From contig NZ_JAYKBP010000002.1 in the NCBI RefSeq assembly GCF_035282405.1, positions 434,001 through 498,000 of the forward strand: a stretch of DNA of 64,000 nucleotides, read 5' to 3'. Position 1 is the first letter of the stretch. Every line of letters starts with the position of its first letter. The stretch comes from Parvimonas sp035282405. Lineage in GTDB: Bacteria; Bacillota; Clostridia; Tissierellales; Peptoniphilaceae. The position numbers and the translations under genes are program-made. Positions 60,936 to 64,000 of this stretch are shown here, one piece after another. Under the pieces are notes generated by a model. That model had not been told where the DNA came from. It did no database searches and saw only the letters and a list, made by a program, of their open reading frames with translations.

Positions 60936-61078
60936 GTTTGTATAAAATGAAATAAGGAAGTCAAATAATTAGTATTTTCATAGAAATATTACTACAAAAA
61001 CAATATATAATGCGTCAGTTAAATCTATAAAATAATAAAAAAAAATGGTATAATCAAGATAATAGGAGGTAAGTATTA

Positions 61079-61588
61079 TTGGATATAAAAATAATATTTG
61101 TAGAGTCAATTATTTGGTCAATTATTTGGGTAATTATGGTATCTATATCTGTTAGAATATTCCCTTTTACTATTGAACATGATTACCCAAAAGATGTAAG
61201 AGAAATTGCAAATATACAAAAACCCTCAAAAAAACACAAAAAACTAGGAATCATATTTGCAGCTACTAGCTTTATCATAATTTTTGGATTACTAATTGTA
61301 TTTGCAATATTGGAATATAGAGGACAAGAATTATCTTTTAGAAAAATATTTATTCACTTATGGATTATCTGTATGACTTGGAATATAGTTGATTTAGTAA
61401 TTATTGATTGGCTATTTATTTGTCTTTTATCATTCAAATATTTTGTACTACCAAAAACTGAGAACTATAATGGAAATAAAAATTACAAATTTCACTTTAT
61501 TGGATTTTTAAAAGGTTGTGTAATGATGAGTATTGTAGCACTAATTTTTACTACAGTTTCATTTTTTATTTTACATCTTTTGAATTAA
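61079..61588 (+). CDS. Four-helix membrane protein, unknown
   Basis: 169 residues with about four hydrophobic helices and a basic loop (K-K-H-K-K-L-G). The start is a TTG at 61079, 8 nt after AGGAGG. TATAAT at 61049-61054 is a possible -10. No family recognised. Confidence 0.7.
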   Translation: MDIKIIFVESIIWSIIWVIMVSISVRIFPFTIEHDYPKDVREIANIQKPSKKHKKLGIIFAATSFIIIFGLLIVFAILEYRGQELSFRKIFIHLWIICMTWNIVDLVIIDWLFICLLSFKYFVLPKTENYNGNKNYKFHFIGFLKGCVMMSIVALIFTTVSFFILHLLN

Positions 61589-61689
61589 CTAAAATGTTAA
61601 ATTTATCAACATAATACTATTTTAGATTTGCGAAGTTATATTAAATGAGCTTTTTGCTTCTTATACAATTTATAATAATTTTTAGAGTT

Positions 61690-61795
61690 TTTTAATATTT
61701 ACGTCAAACATTTAATTAAAGTTTTATGTCTATATGTCATTTCTCTCGAAATCAAGTGAAGCTGAGTGAAGTTAATCTAGCCATAACTTTGCTTG
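61690..61795. repeat. Mosaic repeat fragment, copy 5
   Basis: Contains TCATTTCTCTCGAAATCAAG, TGAGTGAAGTTAATCTAGCC and TAACTTTGCTTGTTTATA, similar to the island copies. It abuts the stop of the next minus-strand gene. Confidence 0.6.
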
Positions 61796-61796
61796 T

Positions 61797-62300
61797 TTAT
61801 ATAACAATACTCAAGCTATTTCCTAAAATTAAATTTGAAATTAGAAAAGCTAGTAAGTTAGAAAGTATTACCATTGGAAATAGTATAAGTATTATCTCAA
61901 CAAATCCAAAAAGAAGGTAATGACCTCCTTTTTCTCCAAAAAAGAGACTGTAAAGATGATATTTAAAGTAGTATAATGGAGCTTTTCCTTTACTATAATC
62001 TCCATATTTTTTAAAAAACCATAACCAAGCCATTTCTCTAATATACACCATAAGTCTATAAGCTGTAGTTGCTGATATGATTATTCCAATAACAAAAGTG
62101 TAAGAAAGAAAGCTGTATCCAAAATATAATCGTATTAGTATTACATAAAAAATCAAGATAATTTCTATTAAAATAATCCATTTTATGTATTTTTTTGCTT
62201 CAAATTTATTTTCTTTTGTTGGTTTCTTTGCAAAGAACATTAAAATTGATATTAAAACGACTAATCCTATTGCTTTTGCAATACCTTCCAGAATATACAT
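61797..62300 (-). CDS. Multi-helix membrane protein, possibly truncated
   Basis: 167 residues with about five hydrophobic helices and a basic loop (F-F-K-K-Y-G-D-Y-S-K-G-K). Its end (L-S-I-V-I-stop) runs into the mosaic repeat, so the C-terminus may have been altered. No strong ribosome binding site: AAAAGGAGTT lies just upstream of the ATG. No family recognised. Confidence 0.65.
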   Translation of the reverse strand: MYILEGIAKAIGLVVLISILMFFAKKPTKENKFEAKKYIKWIILIEIILIFYVILIRLYFGYSFLSYTFVIGIIISATTAYRLMVYIREMAWLWFFKKYGDYSKGKAPLYYFKYHLYSLFFGEKGGHYLLFGFVEIILILFPMVILSNLLAFLISNLILGNSLSIVI

Positions 62301-62328
62301 CAGATTTTAACTCCTTTTCGATAATTTT

Positions 62329-63279
62329 TTATTTATTGCGAAGCAACAAGGTTCCCGGGTACCCACCCGATGCGAAGCATCGTGGAAGGGTGAGGTTTTT
62401 ATTGCGAAGCAACAAGGTTCCCGGGTACCCTCCCGATGCAAAGCATCGTGGAAGGGTGGGGTTCTTATTATACGATACTTCAGATTCAATTAGTTTTCCA
62501 TTTTTTGCTTCTTCAGGTATTATTATCTCCTTAACTTCATCTATATCAGAATATGTTACCGTAAATTCTTCATCTAAAGAAACGGAAATAACTCTTTGCC
62601 CATCTTTGAAATATGCAAATTTAGCTTTTATTTCACATTCTATTGGTAAAAAGGTTTTTTTATCAATTATATATTTTACTTCAAGATTTTCTATAAGCAA
62701 CTGCTTTCTTAATTCCTCTGTACCTGTTTGGACAGAATTCAGAATTTTTGTAAAGATTTTATTAACAGAAGTCTCACTTCCTGAATAAGTTACTTCATAA
62801 TTTGAATTTTTTTCTTCTATTTTTATCTTATTTTGAATAACAGTTAAAAATTCAGTTACCATTTCAAAGTTTGTAAGTTTTCGTTTAAGATTGTATCCTT
62901 CTCTAAGCTTTTCATTTGTAGCTCTCTTCCAACTTGTATTCTTAACATCTTCTATATAAACAGTGTCATCTGTAATGTACAACATACTCTCAAACTTCTG
63001 CCCATTTCTTTGTGTATTACGACTTACTTTTACAATGGATGGATCAGTGGTCATCGAAGTTTCAAGAGTTATTGTTGAGTTCATATTTTGATCTGAATTT
63101 ATAAAATTTTGTTTAGTTTCAATTTTTGCATTTGCACTTTTTACTGATTTTGTGGCTTTTATTACTTTCTTAACTAATTCTTCATTTTTAGTATTGTCAA
63201 CCTTAGATGAACAGCCAACGGCTACTATAAAAAATAAGCAAATTGAAAAAATCAGTAGAATTTTTTTTATTATTTTCAT
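62329..63279 (-). CDS. Lipoprotein with repeat-derived tail
   Basis: 316 residues. Lipobox A-V-G-C (Cys22), then a LolA/LppX-like region (A-K-S-V-K-S-A-N-A-K-I, T-S-M-T-T-D, S-W-K-R-A-T) resembling DUF6612-type lipoproteins. The last 44 residues are two in-frame copies of a 22-residue unit (T-L-P-R-C-F-A-S-G-G-Y-P-G) encoded by the GC-rich tandem repeat and probably not native. ATG 63279 follows TTGGAGGTTTAT; 41 upstream codons are open without a site. Confidence 0.78.
   Translation of the reverse strand: MKIIKKILLIFSICLFFIVAVGCSSKVDNTKNEELVKKVIKATKSVKSANAKIETKQNFINSDQNMNSTITLETSMTTDPSIVKVSRNTQRNGQKFESMLYITDDTVYIEDVKNTSWKRATNEKLREGYNLKRKLTNFEMVTEFLTVIQNKIKIEEKNSNYEVTYSGSETSVNKIFTKILNSVQTGTEELRKQLLIENLEVKYIIDKKTFLPIECEIKAKFAYFKDGQRVISVSLDEEFTVTYSDIDEVKEIIIPEEAKNGKLIESEVSYNKNPTLPRCFASGGYPGTLLLRNKNLTLPRCFASGGYPGTLLLRNK
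62333..62468. repeat. Tandem GC-rich hairpin repeat, two 66-bp units
   Basis: Two near-identical 66-bp units far richer in GC than the genome. Each has ATTGCGAAGCAA, GGGTACCC and GATGC-GAA-GCATC type palindromes. The units differ at a few bases. They are read in frame at the end of the lipoprotein gene. A short relative begins the repeat at 15880. Confidence 0.9.
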
Positions 63280-63427
63280 ATAAACCTCCAAAATATATAT
63301 AGTTAATTGTAATACATTTAGTATAAAATGTAAATATAAAGTATTTCTGACGGAAAAATTATTCAAATCTTTGATTTGAATACAATTGACTGTAGAAATC
63401 ACAATATTAAAAAAATTATTTCACAAT

Positions 63428-63457
63428 AAAAAATGCAAACTTATGTCTGCATTTTTT
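63428..63457 (-). terminator. Terminator of the gene at the right edge
   Basis: Stem AAAAAATGCA with TGCATTTTTT around 63428-63457, T run on the minus strand. Confidence 0.75.
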
Positions 63458-63478
63458 ATTAAAAATTAATTATAAAAT

Positions 63479-64000
63479 TTACTTGTCAAACAGAAACATT
63501 CCTGTTACAAATTGATTATCATTAGGTACATCATCAATCTTTAACGGCACCTCTTTGATTTTTTTTATTTCTGTTCCATTTATTTCATACTTTGCTATAG
63601 TAGGATTTTTATTCTCATATTCATGAAGAACATAAAGATAATTATCAACTTTAAACATTCTATCTGCTCCAGGCTCTAATTTATGAAATATCTCCTCTCC
63701 TGTCTTTATATTTTTAAAAGTAATTCCTCCTTTATGTGGAGATTCAGAATTAGCACTTCCTAAAATATAATATTCTCCTGAAATTGTAACATCTACAACA
63801 TTTTTAGTTTGCAAATCAATTTTTTTCAAATCAAATGTATTTTCATCAAAAACATACATAAAATTTTTATTTTCAGAATTCTCAGAATTAGCAAAATAAT
63901 ATTTATTTTCTATCTTACTTATCCTAAAATATTCATATTGTTCAAGTTCAATTTTTTTTACAAGTTCTAATTCATTATTGTAGATATACAAAAAAGTTTC
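63479..64000 (-). CDS. 3' part of a beta-propeller-like protein leaving the window
   Basis: At least 173 residues; the frame is open to position 64000, so the start lies outside. It shows propeller-like strand patterns (F-M-Y-V-F-D-E-N-T-F, Y-L-Y-V-L-H-E-Y). The 5' end and any signal peptide are not visible. The product cannot be named further. Confidence 0.6.
   Translation of the reverse strand, partial: ETFLYIYNNELELVKKIELEQYEYFRISKIENKYYFANSENSENKNFMYVFDENTFDLKKIDLQTKNVVDVTISGEYYILGSANSESPHKGGITFKNIKTGEEIFHKLEPGADRMFKVDNYLYVLHEYENKNPTIAKYEINGTEIKKIKEVPLKIDDVPNDNQFVTGMFLFDK

Noticed and set aside
62195..62788. Plus-strand 197-codon frame over the GC-rich repeat
   Set aside because: It is antisense to the lipoprotein and membrane protein genes and lacks a ribosome binding site.

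Overview
The window is AT-rich DNA (by eye below 30% GC) with strong AAGGAGG ribosome binding sites, TTGACA/TATAAT promoters and many rho-independent terminators. This fits a low-GC Gram-positive anaerobe. Class I aldolase, an SDR-type threonine dehydrogenase, type VII secretion effectors, LPXTG-type surface proteins and fermentative gene content suggest Peptoniphilaceae, possibly a Parvimonas-like organism. That placement is inference; no 16S gene is present.

Layout. 1-5.5 kb (minus strand): acetyltransferase, flavodoxin-ferredoxin protein, AbrB regulator with a hydrolase, class I aldolase, a HicAB toxin-antitoxin pair and a SemiSWEET transporter. 5.6-7.6 kb (plus): proline iminopeptidase and small unknown genes. 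7.7-14 kb (plus): an accessory island with two nearly identical lipase-fold proteins, five DUF1433-like membrane proteins, two gutted DUF1433 remnants, two small helical proteins and mosaic palindromic repeats. 14-16.3 kb: MsrC, a YdcF protein, tRNA-Pro, a DUF1858 protein and another mosaic repeat. 16.3-28.5 kb: rRNA/tRNA methyltransferase, DEAD-box helicase, HtrA, threonine-to-glycine pathway (Kbl, Tdh), a large MacB-like ABC protein and an orphan purD. 28.5-36.7 kb: an LPXTG-type adhesin and the pyrBICFKDE operon with a U-rich leader ORF and attenuator. 37-40 kb: an LXG toxin with its immunity protein. 40-46.3 kb: nucleotide-sugar genes, lysS, greA. 47.5-51.4 kb: oppDFBC. 52-56.4 kb: modABC-moaA-moaC-MOSC. 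56.7-64 kb: second surface protein, Crp-family regulator, ABC-2 exporter, membrane proteins and a lipoprotein whose tail carries in-frame GC-rich repeats.

How it fits together. The island at 7.7-14 kb looks like a reverse-domain type VII secretion lipase system of the TslA kind (lipase N-terminal, helical C-terminal, small helical partners, DUF1433 immunity). It is expanded by tandem duplication and then damaged by recombination and repeats. A second type VII effector of the classical LXG kind lies 24 kb away with a CdiI-like immunity gene. The pyr operon appears to be controlled by UTP-sensitive, translation-coupled attenuation rather than PyrR, because its leader peptide is extremely Phe-rich and its stop codon lies inside the terminator stem. 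The mod operon has a 16-bp perfect inverted repeat over its -10 box, and part of that repeat recurs in front of the nearby Crp-family regulator gene.
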